DNA from: Enoplolaimus lenunculus
Taxonomy: Eukaryota; Nematoda; Enoplea; Enoplida; Thoracostomopsidae
Length of the DNA stretch: 64,000 nt
Assembly: GCA_030248215.1 (NCBI GenBank)
Contig: JASANG010001013.1
Coordinates: 124,001-188,000, forward strand
Direction of reading: 5' to 3'
Positions 55,243 to 64,000 of the stretch are shown here, in pieces. The translations under genes and the position numbers were made by a program. How positions within the stretch are numbered: position 1 is the stretch's first letter; each line of letters begins with the position of its first letter. The notes below the pieces were generated by a model. The model had not been told where the DNA came from. It ran no database searches and was given only the letters and a program-made list of their open reading frames with translations.

Positions 55243-55333
55243 CTGCAAAAACAATTTAGAATTTGTACAATTGGATTTGACACCACATTATAGAATACTT
55301 TCAAACTTGGTTAATACTTTTCTAGAAACGGGC

Positions 55334-55527
55334 TCATACTGGCCGCTGAATTGTATCTTGAGTTCGGGACCACAGCCAATTGGGGGCCGACGACTCAGCC
55401 CTACTGTAACAATTTTGGCCCTTCTAAAAAATTTTCAAACTTGCTTGTAATTCATTGAAAACCCTTGAATGTCACTCCAGAAGAATTTATAGCCCCCTCT
55501 AGCAAGGTGTGCTGGTTGCGAGCCTGC
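55334..55527. mobile_element. CCCGTAGCC-type repeat, decayed
   Basis: Core TTTTCAAACTTGCTTGTAAT and end AAGGTGTGCTGGTTGCGAGC. Confidence 0.65.
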
Positions 55528-55747
55528 TTAGTTACTATCTAATTTTAATTGGTCCAAAAAATTCAGCCAAGGGTATGCTACAATTATATTTGTTTGATAA
55601 TTTATCATAATGCATTATAAAGACTGTATAGCAAACCAATATCTGGTTGCTACTGTGTTTAGACAAAACTGGTATATATTAAAATTAAGTATATACAATA
55701 GGATTTAATTGGAAAATACATTGCCTAAACCACTAAACCCACTACAC

Positions 55748-55921
55748 GCGTGCCCGTACCCAATTAAGGGGAAGAAGGCGGACTCAGCCCCACCTGGACA
55801 AATTGTGATCTCCGTCGAAAATTTTCAACCTTGCTGGTAGGTCAACGAAAATCCATGTATGGACCTCCTGAATAATTTATAGCCCCACCTTAATGACAAG
55901 GTGAGCTGGCAACCGGCCTGA
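55748..55921. mobile_element. CCCGTAGCC-type repeat
   Basis: Starts GTGCCCGTACCCAATTAAGG, core TTTTCAACCTTGCTGGTAGG, ends AAGGTGAGCTGGCAACCGGC. Confidence 0.72.
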
Positions 55922-56209
55922 GTAGACCAGGGGTATACCTTTAAGAGTTGGTCAGGGGAAGACCATTGCTTCAAGTTTAAGTTGATATTTTTTTACTGAT
56001 AGCGACTTTTTAACTATTTTAGTGCCACTCGACGTTGGTCGGCGTAGTTCAACATTCTACAACAACACAGGTTAATTGCCAAATTGCACCGCATAACAAT
56101 TTTGTAAACAAACAATGTTTTAACTTGTGGCGCTGTCCGGCAGGTCTCGACCGCCACGGGTTGCAAATTCAATTTTGACCATTAACATTTCGACCCTAAG
56201 GAACGTTTG

Positions 56210-56353
56210 ACCCATGTTACTTTAAGGAGCGTAGATGTTTCTGGTGGGTCTACAAAAGAGTTGGTTTAGATTCTAGATTACAAGTTTTAGCTTACACTTA
56301 GGCTTAGGAATACGCTTAATCCACTGTTGCGCCTTTAAATGTAACATTGGTCA
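56210..56353 (+). mobile_element. TTAGGC MITE (subfamily 3), minimal, exact TSD
   Basis: 144 bp with the same left arm as the 741-bp copy at 16195 but only two TTAGGC steps. The exact duplication AACGTTTG lies at 56202-56209 and 56354-56361. Confidence 0.9.
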
Positions 56354-56635
56354 AACGTTTGATGCCGGCTTGGGCAACTTCGGTACTAAAATTTCTCGCT
56401 TTTTCACAAAATGATTGCGTCTATTGACATGGACGTAGCCAGGGTTTCGGCAAGAAAGAAGCTACAGTTTATGCAAAGTTCGATGGGGGCTTCTTATGTT
56501 GCAAACTGAAACCGTGTCTTTAAACCCCCCAGTGCCAAAACTGCGAAAATGTGTTTAGATGACGCTAAACCCTTGGCGAAATGAAATTTTTCCACTCCCC
56601 TGAAACTACTTTTTAAAATGCTGGTTTACAGTGTA

Positions 56636-56745
56636 TAGAAACATATACTTATTCATATATATAAATATATATACATATATACAGAAATATACATAAATAT
56701 TATACAAAAATATATATAAAATATATATAATATATATTAAATTCA
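56636..56745. repeat. AT-rich microsatellite
   Basis: Impure ATATATA run with interspersed AAAT. Confidence 0.8.
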
Positions 56746-58430
56746 AAAAATAATATACCAATTGTAAAACTATAATTATAAAATGGTTGCAAGCGTACAG
56801 TTCCTAAAACGTTAAAATCAAAGGTCAAAAGGCACTAATTTTCGTAACCTAAAGCCAGCTTAAAAGTTGATTTTTAAAATATAACCAGGACCCTGTACCG
56901 GTTCAATAAATGGAACCTACAGGTTTTAGAGGAAGGCATTATTTTAGAGGGCCACGTTTTGCGAGTTTCCGATTTAACAACGTACAGGGTAATAATTTTT
57001 GAGGTATATTAATACTCTATTTCGAAGAAATATCATTGGTTTAACTTTTATCAGTAATGTGGACCAAGGAATTTTTGATTGGTGGAGGTGGGCAGCGAAT
57101 CAAATACAACGAAATTATTTGTTCTGAAAATAGGATTAACAAATAATTAACAATCGGTTTAATGAAACAGTGTCGTTAATACCGGACAGAAATGATTGGT
57201 CAGACTGGGATATAGGTGTCCGTCAGGCTTCCACCCTGCGCACCTCTGTTTTCGATACGTTCACGTAGTACATTGTTCAGTTTTTAATGGGTTCACTGGC
57301 CCACGGAGTATAAAAAAGATTGATCGAACTTCCGGTGCCGGTTTTAAAGTAGCATTTAAATTTTTGGCCCATTTCAACCACGTGGACCACAGTCAAGATT
57401 TTATTTCGGGAGAGTATAAACTGCTGGTATTTCGACGTTTTATGCCAGCGAATGTATTAAGCGAGACAACTATTTTTTAACCTTAATCTAAAACCTATAA
57501 CAGTGTCCTTGGTTCAGGTTTGTCTTGAAATGTTTGGGTACGATACATTATCGCTATTGGGACTGCCCCCCTACTAATTTCGGCAACGGAGCTAATCTAA
57601 CTCAGGGTTTGACGTTTAGGCATCTGATACAGGGCCCATGAACGGGGTCGAACCATTAAATGGGTTCGAAAAAATTATTTTAAAAATGTATTTTAGCTGA
57701 GAAAAAAATTGATTTTACACCCAAACTGTATTTACAAAATTGGTTCGTTCGGGTGCCTCTGAGTCAAAAGCCTCGCTGCGCCCATGGCTCGAGCTGGTGA
57801 TGTAGTGTTTCGTATGACGCACAGAGACGGTTTCACCACACGGGTCTGTGTTCAAGTGAATGACTCGCGTACTCGAACAAAATGACATTGAACGGTTCGT
57901 TCAGTAGTTTAGGTTGTCTCAGGAAGTTAAACGAAATCAGGATATCAAATCTACGAGTGTATAAGCAATAGAAGGGATATTTCGATTTGAAACTTTCTAG
58001 AGTGAAAGGATTAAGTCTTTTTAATAGGATTTAGAATAAGTTTGTTCATCTTTTAAAGGCTAAAAATTTGTTTCGGCTACAGGCCACGGGTTAAATTGAA
58101 ATCAATGGTCACTAACATTCGATGAACGCGTTTCGAATGAAAATTACGGTTCAGGTTTAGGCTAAGGCCGAGGTTTATGTAAACTCTTAGACATTTAAGC
58201 CTTTCCTAAACCTAAGCCAAAGCGCCAACTTGAGCGAAGAATTGTGCAAAAACTCCAAAAAGGACACAATACAGCGGACAGACACCAAGGAATTCTTGGA
58301 GAGTCGGAAAAATTTGACCGTATTTCACGCCTGAAAATTCACCTTCTGCAAACAAATCAAAAATTTTCTCGCTAAAATTTGAATTTGAAGGCAAAAACAA
58401 TTTTTGAATTTTATTCCCAACTTTAGGGTC
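56746..58430. other. No gene seen
   Basis: Unique DNA. A frame at 57196-57480 (94 residues) shows no known domain; a weak tRNA-like word lies near 57840. Confidence 0.4.
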
Positions 58431-58432
58431 CG

Positions 58433-58641
58433 TATTCTTAAATATTTGTAGCATCTATGACCAGTTGGTGATAGGTCTTGTAACTTTCGAACAAGCGAAT
58501 TATTAGGCTCAACATTGAGCACATTGTTCGCGTTTGATGTGCCCTACTTCTATACTAATTTTGACACTTGCAATTGCAGATATTCGTCAGTTTGAAAACC
58601 TATCGCTAACTGGTGATGGATGCTATTTACGTTTGAGAATA
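58433..58641. mobile_element. TATTCTCAAATG MITE
   Basis: Ends TATTCTTAAATATTTGTAGC and GCTATTTACGTTTGAGAATA. Confidence 0.8.
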
Positions 58642-58667
58642 TGGCCCTAGGGCTAATGTTTAGGCTT

Positions 58668-58812
58668 AAGCTTCATTCGCACATGCAAGTTTTTACAGCT
58701 GCGTCACAGCCAGGACTTGCAGCGACAACTTGCAGCTGCAAGTTTTTTAATAGATTTTCAAACAAAACTTGCAGTTGTAAATTGCAGTTGCAAGTTCTCG
58801 ATGCAAAAATTT
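58668..58812. mobile_element. CACACGTGCAAG MITE, shortened
   Basis: Begins AAGCTTCATTCGCACATGC and holds repeated CTTGCAGCTGCAAG words; the right end is decayed. Confidence 0.65.
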
Positions 58813-58842
58813 AAATATGCAAGATCACGTACAGGTAATGAA

Positions 58843-59223
58843 CAGGGTAAACCGGATATCCGTTTCCGCTTACGTTTGCTGTAAAAATCAGTGTCCGTTT
58901 GCGTTTCCGTTTCCGTTATAGAAATAACACAAATTATGTTATTTTTACGTTCAAAATTTGTTATAAATCACGTATATATTTCGCATTCTTTGTTATAAAT
59001 ATGCTGCAATTGTTCGAAATGAAATAAGAATTAAGTAATTTATTTATTATCTTAAAAATTTTAATGCGTTCGCCATTTTTTCTTTAAAATCTATGAACGA
59101 CCACTGAATTTTTGTACGAATCAATTGCGTTGGCAGAAAGATAAAACATTTTTGAAACTTATGTACTTCAATATCCGTTTTCCGTTTTTGTTTCCGTTAT
59201 TTTTACTATCCGTTCACACTCTG
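58843..59223. mobile_element. CAGGG hAT-like MITE
   Basis: Begins CAGGGTAAACCGGATATCCG and ends ATCCGTTCACACTCTG. Flanks GTAATGAA and GTAATAAA match 7 of 8. The same CGTTTCCG-rich interior as the 9684 element, in the opposite orientation. Confidence 0.85.
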
Positions 59224-59347
59224 GTAATAAATAGTTATATGACTTGTGGTATTGGGGTCATAAAAATAAACCTATGCTCAACAGGATACTATTCATCTAT
59301 TCAGTGGCGCACGCAACATTTCAGTCCGCCTGCTTATTAATTCATGC

Positions 59348-59435
59348 ATGTATAATGCAACTTCCACAATAACATGCGTAAACCAGGTGACTTTTGAGGG
59401 GGTAATGTCATGGACACTGAAGCATTTTTGGCATC
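59348..59435. repeat. Dispersed repeat, copy 2
   Basis: TAATGCAACTTCCACAATAA to CTGAAGCATTTTTGGC; see copy at 8333. Confidence 0.65.
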
Positions 59436-59616
59436 CTGGATACTGAAGCCATAAACGCTTCTGTGTTCTGGATATTGACACTTTGTGCACGTATGTTTAC
59501 TCTGGACGTTGAATTAGAAACTTTTTTGGGTCTCTAGGATCTAGAAGGCTATTCCAAATTCTGTTCAAAGGGCTTCTTCTTGTCTGGCCATAAAAGGGAC
59601 ACATCACCAGGGTCCG

Positions 59617-60002
59617 GACCCGTAGCCAAGGGGGGCTGGGGGGACTCAATCATCCTAGAAAGTTTTCAACCTTGCTTGTAAGTCATTGAAAAGAATTCAA
59701 TGCCCCTCCTGAAAAATTTTCAGCCCCCCTACACTCATAATAATATTTCTGATATTTAAGAAAAAATTTCTTCCATTTAAGAAATATAATTAGCAAGGTG
59801 CACTTGAAAAGTATTTCTATTATAACAGAAAAGATTTCAGAAAAGTTTTGAAAAAAGTTTGAAAATAATCGTTTCCCAGTTATTTTTCGAAAAATTGTCT
59901 TAAATATCAGAAAAACTTTTCAGATTTGCCACAGAGAATACTTTTCTGCACAAATTCAGCAATACTTTTTTGTGTGTAGTAAGGTAAGCTGGCTACGGGC
60001 CC
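59617..60002. mobile_element. CCCGTAGCC-type repeat with nested insert
   Basis: Starts GGACCCGTAGCCAAGGGG and ends TAAGCTGGCTACGGGCC. It is interrupted at 59730-59978 by an AT-rich element with short inverted ends TACACTCA and TGTGTGTA. Confidence 0.75.
59730..59978. mobile_element. Nested AT-rich MITE-like insert
   Basis: About 249 bp inside the 59617 repeat. It contains TTTCTGATATTTAAG and AAATATCAGAAA-like words that pair with each other, with short inverted ends. Confidence 0.55.
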
Positions 60003-60980
60003 GCAAGGTCACTGCCTTAATATTGTCCCCTGCCTGCTGTTCTGGTTCGAAACGATTCATGATGCTGGCAGCGTTGTACCGTTAATAACTGCAAAGTTGC
60101 AATATTTAATTGCAATAATTTTCACAGGGAACACTATATATCCATTTCAAGGCATAAATGCATCCTAGTGACAACTTCAGGTCTAAGGAAAACGTTGAAC
60201 CACCAACCTTCTACCCTGGAGCTACAAGAGTCGTAGCCAGGATTAACACTAAACCCAAATCATCTTAGTTCTCTGTAACCTTGCTCGATATTCTAAAGCC
60301 AGTAAAAGTATTTTTTGTTGTCTCACCAAAAAATATCGTGGGGATATATCTGTAGTATCCCCCCGTTACGTTCGCGTTCGACTTACAACGATGAATTATT
60401 GAAAAACGAGTACAAAAGTACAAAACATGACAGGAAATCAATATTTCTTTACTGTTTAGTTAGCGGCGTAAAAACGCAAAATATACAAAAAGACCGAAAA
60501 CCCGACGAATTTTGCAGCGGCCAAAAGTGCGGAAGCAATTATCAGGCGAGAAAAGAAAAGATTTTTGTCCTTAGGCTGCTTAGAGCGAGCAAACCTGGGG
60601 GAAGGCAGAAGTAGGAAACGAAACCTGAGGAATCATCCAGGCAGATGCAAATAGTTTCACCCAGGCAGATGCAAATATTTTTGGAACTGTTTACTGGGTA
60701 TTTTATTTCTTAAATGGTCATAAAATATATGTTTTCAAGGGGGTGGTTAGTTGTAAAGACTTGGAAAAACACTCATGGGGGAACAGAAAGTGTTTTTCAT
60801 TTACAGAGAGTATTTTCGTTAGCTAAAATATGGATTTAGTGAAAAATATTGCATCATTAATTACTTAGCTAGTACAGTACGGCAAAACACGGCAGAGATA
60901 TTGGTATGCGAGTTTACCTCGACATTCCTGTCAGGAAATACAATTGGTGTACATACAAAAAGGTTTCCTTTAGAAGCGTT
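60003..60980. other. No gene seen
   Basis: A 99-residue Lys/Arg-rich frame at 60315-60614 has no recognisable domain. A short direct repeat (CCAGGCAGATGCAAATA) lies near 60637-60678. Confidence 0.4.
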
Positions 60981-61235
60981 TAACTGTAAATTCCCGTGAG
61001 TTGATTTTAACTCAAAATGAGTTGAATCCACTCAGAGGTCTGAGTTTTGAATTACGTCTTTCACAACTCAGAAATCTGAATTGATTCAACTCATCTTGAG
61101 TTAGTTTGTCAACATCAACAGGGAATTAAATCAACTCAGAGTGATTTAATATCTACTGTTATCAACTCAGAAATAGCCAGAAATAACTCTAATTCTCTCT
61201 GAATTGATTAATCAACTCATTAGAATTGACAGTGT
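60981..61235. mobile_element. GAGTTGATT MITE
   Basis: Ends AACTGTAAATTCCCGTGAG and ATTAGAATTGACAGTGTA. Confidence 0.82.
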
Positions 61236-61319
61236 ACTAAAGCTAAAAAATAGATCTTTTTACAAAAAATATTTTTATAAGTGTGTTGCAAGTTTTTACT
61301 TATACCAAACTATTGGTAA

Positions 61320-61737
61320 TGCTTGCACTTGAGCCAGGTAACTTTGCTGAAAGTAGGGGGCCTAAAGTATTCAGTAAGAGCATACAAGGGAGTCTGGTGA
61401 CTTGCAAGGTACGCTGCAAATTCCAATGAGTTGATTAATCAATTCAGCTAGCGAGTTGGTTATTTATGAAGTAATATCAGTAAACATGCATTAGTTCACT
61501 ATGAGTTGCGTTAATTCTCATTCTGAGTTGAGTTGACTCAGGGTGAGTTGATTAATTAATTCAGAATGAATTGAATCAACTGAAATTTCTGAGTTCTGAA
61601 AGTCCTAACGCAGACTGAGTGATTCAACTCATTCTGTATTAAAATCAACTCACTGAAATTTACAGTGTAATAAACTTTTCTAGGTGGGTGGCTTGAGCCT
61701 CCTGTTACCCCCATCTACGTACTGACCCGTGGCAGCC
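61320..61737. mobile_element. CCCGTAGCC-type repeat split by a GAGTTGATT MITE
   Basis: The left part (TGAGCCAGGTAACTTTGCTG) and right part (ending CTGACCCGTGGCAGCC) flank the nested element at 61410-61669. Confidence 0.55.
61410..61669. mobile_element. GAGTTGATT MITE, nested
   Basis: Ends CGCTGCAAATTCCAATGAG and CTGAAATTTACAGTGTA; it splits a CCCGTAGCC-type repeat (61320-61737). Confidence 0.8.
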
Positions 61738-62128
61738 AGTTGTCATGTACTTCATAACAAGCGTTCCACATTTATATCAGTTTTAAACATGGAGGTAATC
61801 ATCCTATCGCTTGAATATACCCCAATGGCTATTGCCTAACTGCTTCTACATTAAAATAACTTAAACCAGGTAATTTCAGTAAGTATATGACTATATCGAA
61901 AGGTACCCACGAAAATTATACTAAGCTTATCAACCGTATTTCAGAGCACAATAAATGAGTTTAATCGCTCTGAGTACGGGAGATTAACGTGGCACTTAAG
62001 CGGTCATTTCAATAGTGACCCAAGTTTCAAAATGGAACTTTTTATTTTTCGCGTAGCTCATGTTTCAAAATTAAGGACTGCAATAAAATATTAAATGACA
62101 ATATGTTAACACAGCAATCTGTATATTA

Positions 62129-62393
62129 ACCCTCTCACTCATAGAATACACTGTGAGCAACTAAATACAATAATGTACGAGCAATACATACACTGTGAGC
62201 AGTGTTTAACATTTATAACATATGTGCAGAGCAAAATCTCCACAAGACGTGAGAGCCCCCTCGGGCTCCAGCGTCAAGCTCCTATAGCTCAGCGGTCATC
62301 GTAAATGCCTGCCAGCCGTGAGACTGGGGTTCGAATCTTACCTTGAAATCATGTCTCGTTTGAAATTGAAAGTACTCATGTGAGAAAGGGTTA
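62129..62393 (+). mobile_element. tRNA-bearing TIR element, copy 3
   Basis: Ends ACCCTCTCACTCATAG and CATGTGAGAAAGGGTTA; tRNA-like part at 62279-62347 with TAGCTCAGCGGTC and GGGGTTCGAATCT. Confidence 0.82.
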
Positions 62394-63334
62394 AAGCTGA
62401 AACGCTCTATATACGTATTTTGGGCACCGTTCCAGCACAAGTAAGCAATAGTTGTATATGGGTGCAAGTAGTGCTACTGGTATATTTTAATTCTGCATGA
62501 GTAAAATGGGTAATAATTTGTTGCCTAATAAGATCAGAGGGGTCGACACGGTTATAATTATCGAGGTTTGAGTAACAGCTTTTCAACATAACCGTTTGAA
62601 ATTTATATAAATGCTTAAGACAAATAGTATTTCGCTATTTTAGGAATTTTTTAATTTTCGAAAATTTTCGTGGTTTTTAGACACAGGATGGTGTCGGAGT
62701 CCTGGTATAAAATTCAATATATATTTCAATAAACCCTAGTGTAAGAGATCCGAGGATGTGTCCCCTTATGATGAGTAAAAATCGTGTGAGTTGTTATGAG
62801 GGTTGACGTTGTGCCTAGCAATCCCTTAGGATTCATGTTGTTCCCATACCTTCGTGATCGTTCCTGCGCCGTTGGTATTTTAATCCGAGACTCGAGCCCT
62901 TGGTTAATGGAAATACCGGTGGGTTAGATCACGTCAAGGACGTGCCCTCCCTACAAGGCATTTTTTGAGAGCTGTCACTAGTATGTTGAACCGACACTGA
63001 GACTACCACGAGTCATCCAGCATAAGAAATTGAACTTCTTTCGCAGCTGATTGGCAGAGCAACGAAACTGTTATTTGATGACAACTCGTATAAATACCGC
63101 GTATCGGATTTGGTAAATTTATCATTCCGCTACTAAGCTGATCAAGCTGCATCGAATGATATATGAATAGTTTAACTTTTTGACGAAAATGGCTTTCTTT
63201 CGAGATGTCATTTGAAGCTCAAATATGCAAAAATATCAACATAGGATCGTTCTGATCGGAACACCGTGAAATAAAAAATTAGCTTATACTGCTAAAGTTG
63301 ATAGTAGATAACTTACCACTTTATAATGGGTTTT
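62394..63334. other. No gene seen
   Basis: Mostly unique DNA of slightly higher GC near 62760-63060; no coding frame of note. Confidence 0.4.
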
Positions 63335-63535
63335 GGACCCATGCATAGAACAGGAAGACCGGATCGTTTTCCGGCGGGACTGTAATAGAGTCAGTTTAAA
63401 ATTAAGACTAACTTTTTTGCTTACGCTTCGGCTTAAGCTTTAGAATTGGCGCATCCTTACGCTTAGGCTTAGGCTTACGCTTAGGAATTTAGGAATATGC
63501 TTAAACTACTGTTCCGGCCCTGTTCTATACATGAG
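63335..63535 (+). mobile_element. TTAGGC-array MITE (subfamily 2)
   Basis: Left end GGACCCATGCATAGAACAGG, right end CCTGTTCTATACATGAGC. Confidence 0.82.
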
Positions 63536-63683
63536 CAGGGTTTTGCATGCTTTATCCCTTGTTTACGTTTAGGTTTGGGCTCAGGATTAAGCTTTAGCAA
63601 TTGCATATCCATGCCCAGGTCATAGCCTTTGCTTATGCCTAAGCGTTGAATTTCACTGTGGTTGGAAAGTGTGCAAGGGCCGG

Positions 63684-63773
63684 GGCCCGTGTAAACATCA
63701 CTTGGCGGAACGTTTTTCTGTGAGCCTGCAATAGAGTAAAGTTAATGTTTAGACAAATCTTTTTGCTTAGACT
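63684..63773 (+). mobile_element. TTAGGC MITE (subfamily 1), left arm only
   Basis: The left arm (GGCCCGTGTAAACATCAC to TTTTTGCTTAGACTTAG) is cut by the TAGGGTTGCGCTATAC element that follows. Confidence 0.7.
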
Positions 63774-63961
63774 TAGGGTTGCGCTATACTTTTGTTGACG
63801 TCCGGCGCCGTCCGTCACAATGCGGTATCGTACGCAAATAATTCACGTACGATAACTTATGTACAGACGGCGACGGACGTTGCAGTATGGGTGACGCACA
63901 GTGACGGACGGCGCCGTATGGTTGACTAACGGCGCCGACCGTCAGGTATAACGCAACCCTT
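63774..63961. mobile_element. TAGGGTTGCGCTATAC palindromic element
   Basis: 188 bp, ends TAGGGTTGCGCTATACTTTT and AGGTATAACGCAACCCTTA. The right arm carries an extra GTGACGGACGGCGCCG unit, as if the arm were duplicated. It truncates the TTAGGC MITE at 63684. Confidence 0.8.
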
Positions 63962-64000
63962 ATGCGGGATTCACGTTATAACCGGGGCAGGCGGGACACG

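Noticed and set aside
60315-60614. 99-residue basic frame
   Set aside because: Length is within chance expectation; no domain, no neighbouring exons.
1-64000. LINE, LTR or other enzyme-coding elements, and CRISPR or bacterial features
   Set aside because: No reverse transcriptase, integrase or transposase motif was found in any frame, and the spliced gene shows this is an animal genome; tandem repeats here lack CRISPR architecture.

Overview
This is a eukaryotic, animal genomic window. It holds one recognisable protein-coding gene, with introns, on the minus strand, set among many small non-autonomous transposons and tandem repeats. The gene encodes a K+-dependent Na+/Ca2+ exchanger (NCKX, SLC24 family). 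Intron positions, GT-AG borders and both ion-binding alpha repeats are clear. The species cannot be named from the sequence. The long introns, AT-rich unique DNA and very dense MITE load suggest a marine invertebrate such as a tunicate, but this is a guess.

The NCKX gene occupies 24626 down to 2160. Ten exons per transcript can be assembled with reading phase kept at every junction: 24626-22728, 22529-22379, 18101-17697, 14563-14442, a proposed 29-nt microexon at 12428-12400, 12152-11873, 8641-8501, 7974-7855, 7448-7312, and then one of two last exons, 6023-5750 or 2430-2160. These last exons are diverged duplicates (about 64% identical by my count). Both are intact, both take a phase-2 splice, and both end in their own stop codon, so the gene probably makes two exchangers with different C-terminal membrane regions. 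The predicted proteins are 1185 and 1184 residues, long for the family, because of a long N-terminal extracellular part with acidic repeats and a long Ser/Thr/Asn-rich cytoplasmic loop.

Upstream of the gene (24.7-64 kb) I found no convincing coding exon, so this is intergenic DNA or a 5' noncoding part of the locus. It is filled with the same repeat families that fill the introns: (1) hAT-like MITEs whose interior is a telomere-like TTAGGC array, about 20 copies in three terminal-repeat subfamilies, several with exact or near-exact 8-bp target duplications; (2) about 200-bp inverted-repeat elements beginning TATTCTCAAATGTG; (3) GAGTTGATT-rich and (4) GAGTCAAATTGACTC-rich inverted-repeat elements; (5) elements with CACACGTGCAAG ends; (6) about 440-bp CTGTAGTGACCCG elements flanked by TA; (7) elements with CCCGTAGCC ends; (8) palindromic TAGGGTTGCGCTATA elements; (9) CAGGGTG-ended hAT-like elements; and (10) a 266-bp inverted-repeat element carrying a tRNA-derived segment.

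No transposase, reverse transcriptase or other element-encoded protein was recognised, so all of these appear non-autonomous. Large tandem arrays include an AAC/GTT microsatellite abutting an exon donor at 11.4-11.9 kb, a 41-bp minisatellite inside a MITE at 16.3-16.9 kb, a 20-bp array at 25.2 kb, a 30-bp array at 26.1 kb and another 30-bp array at 36.7 kb.
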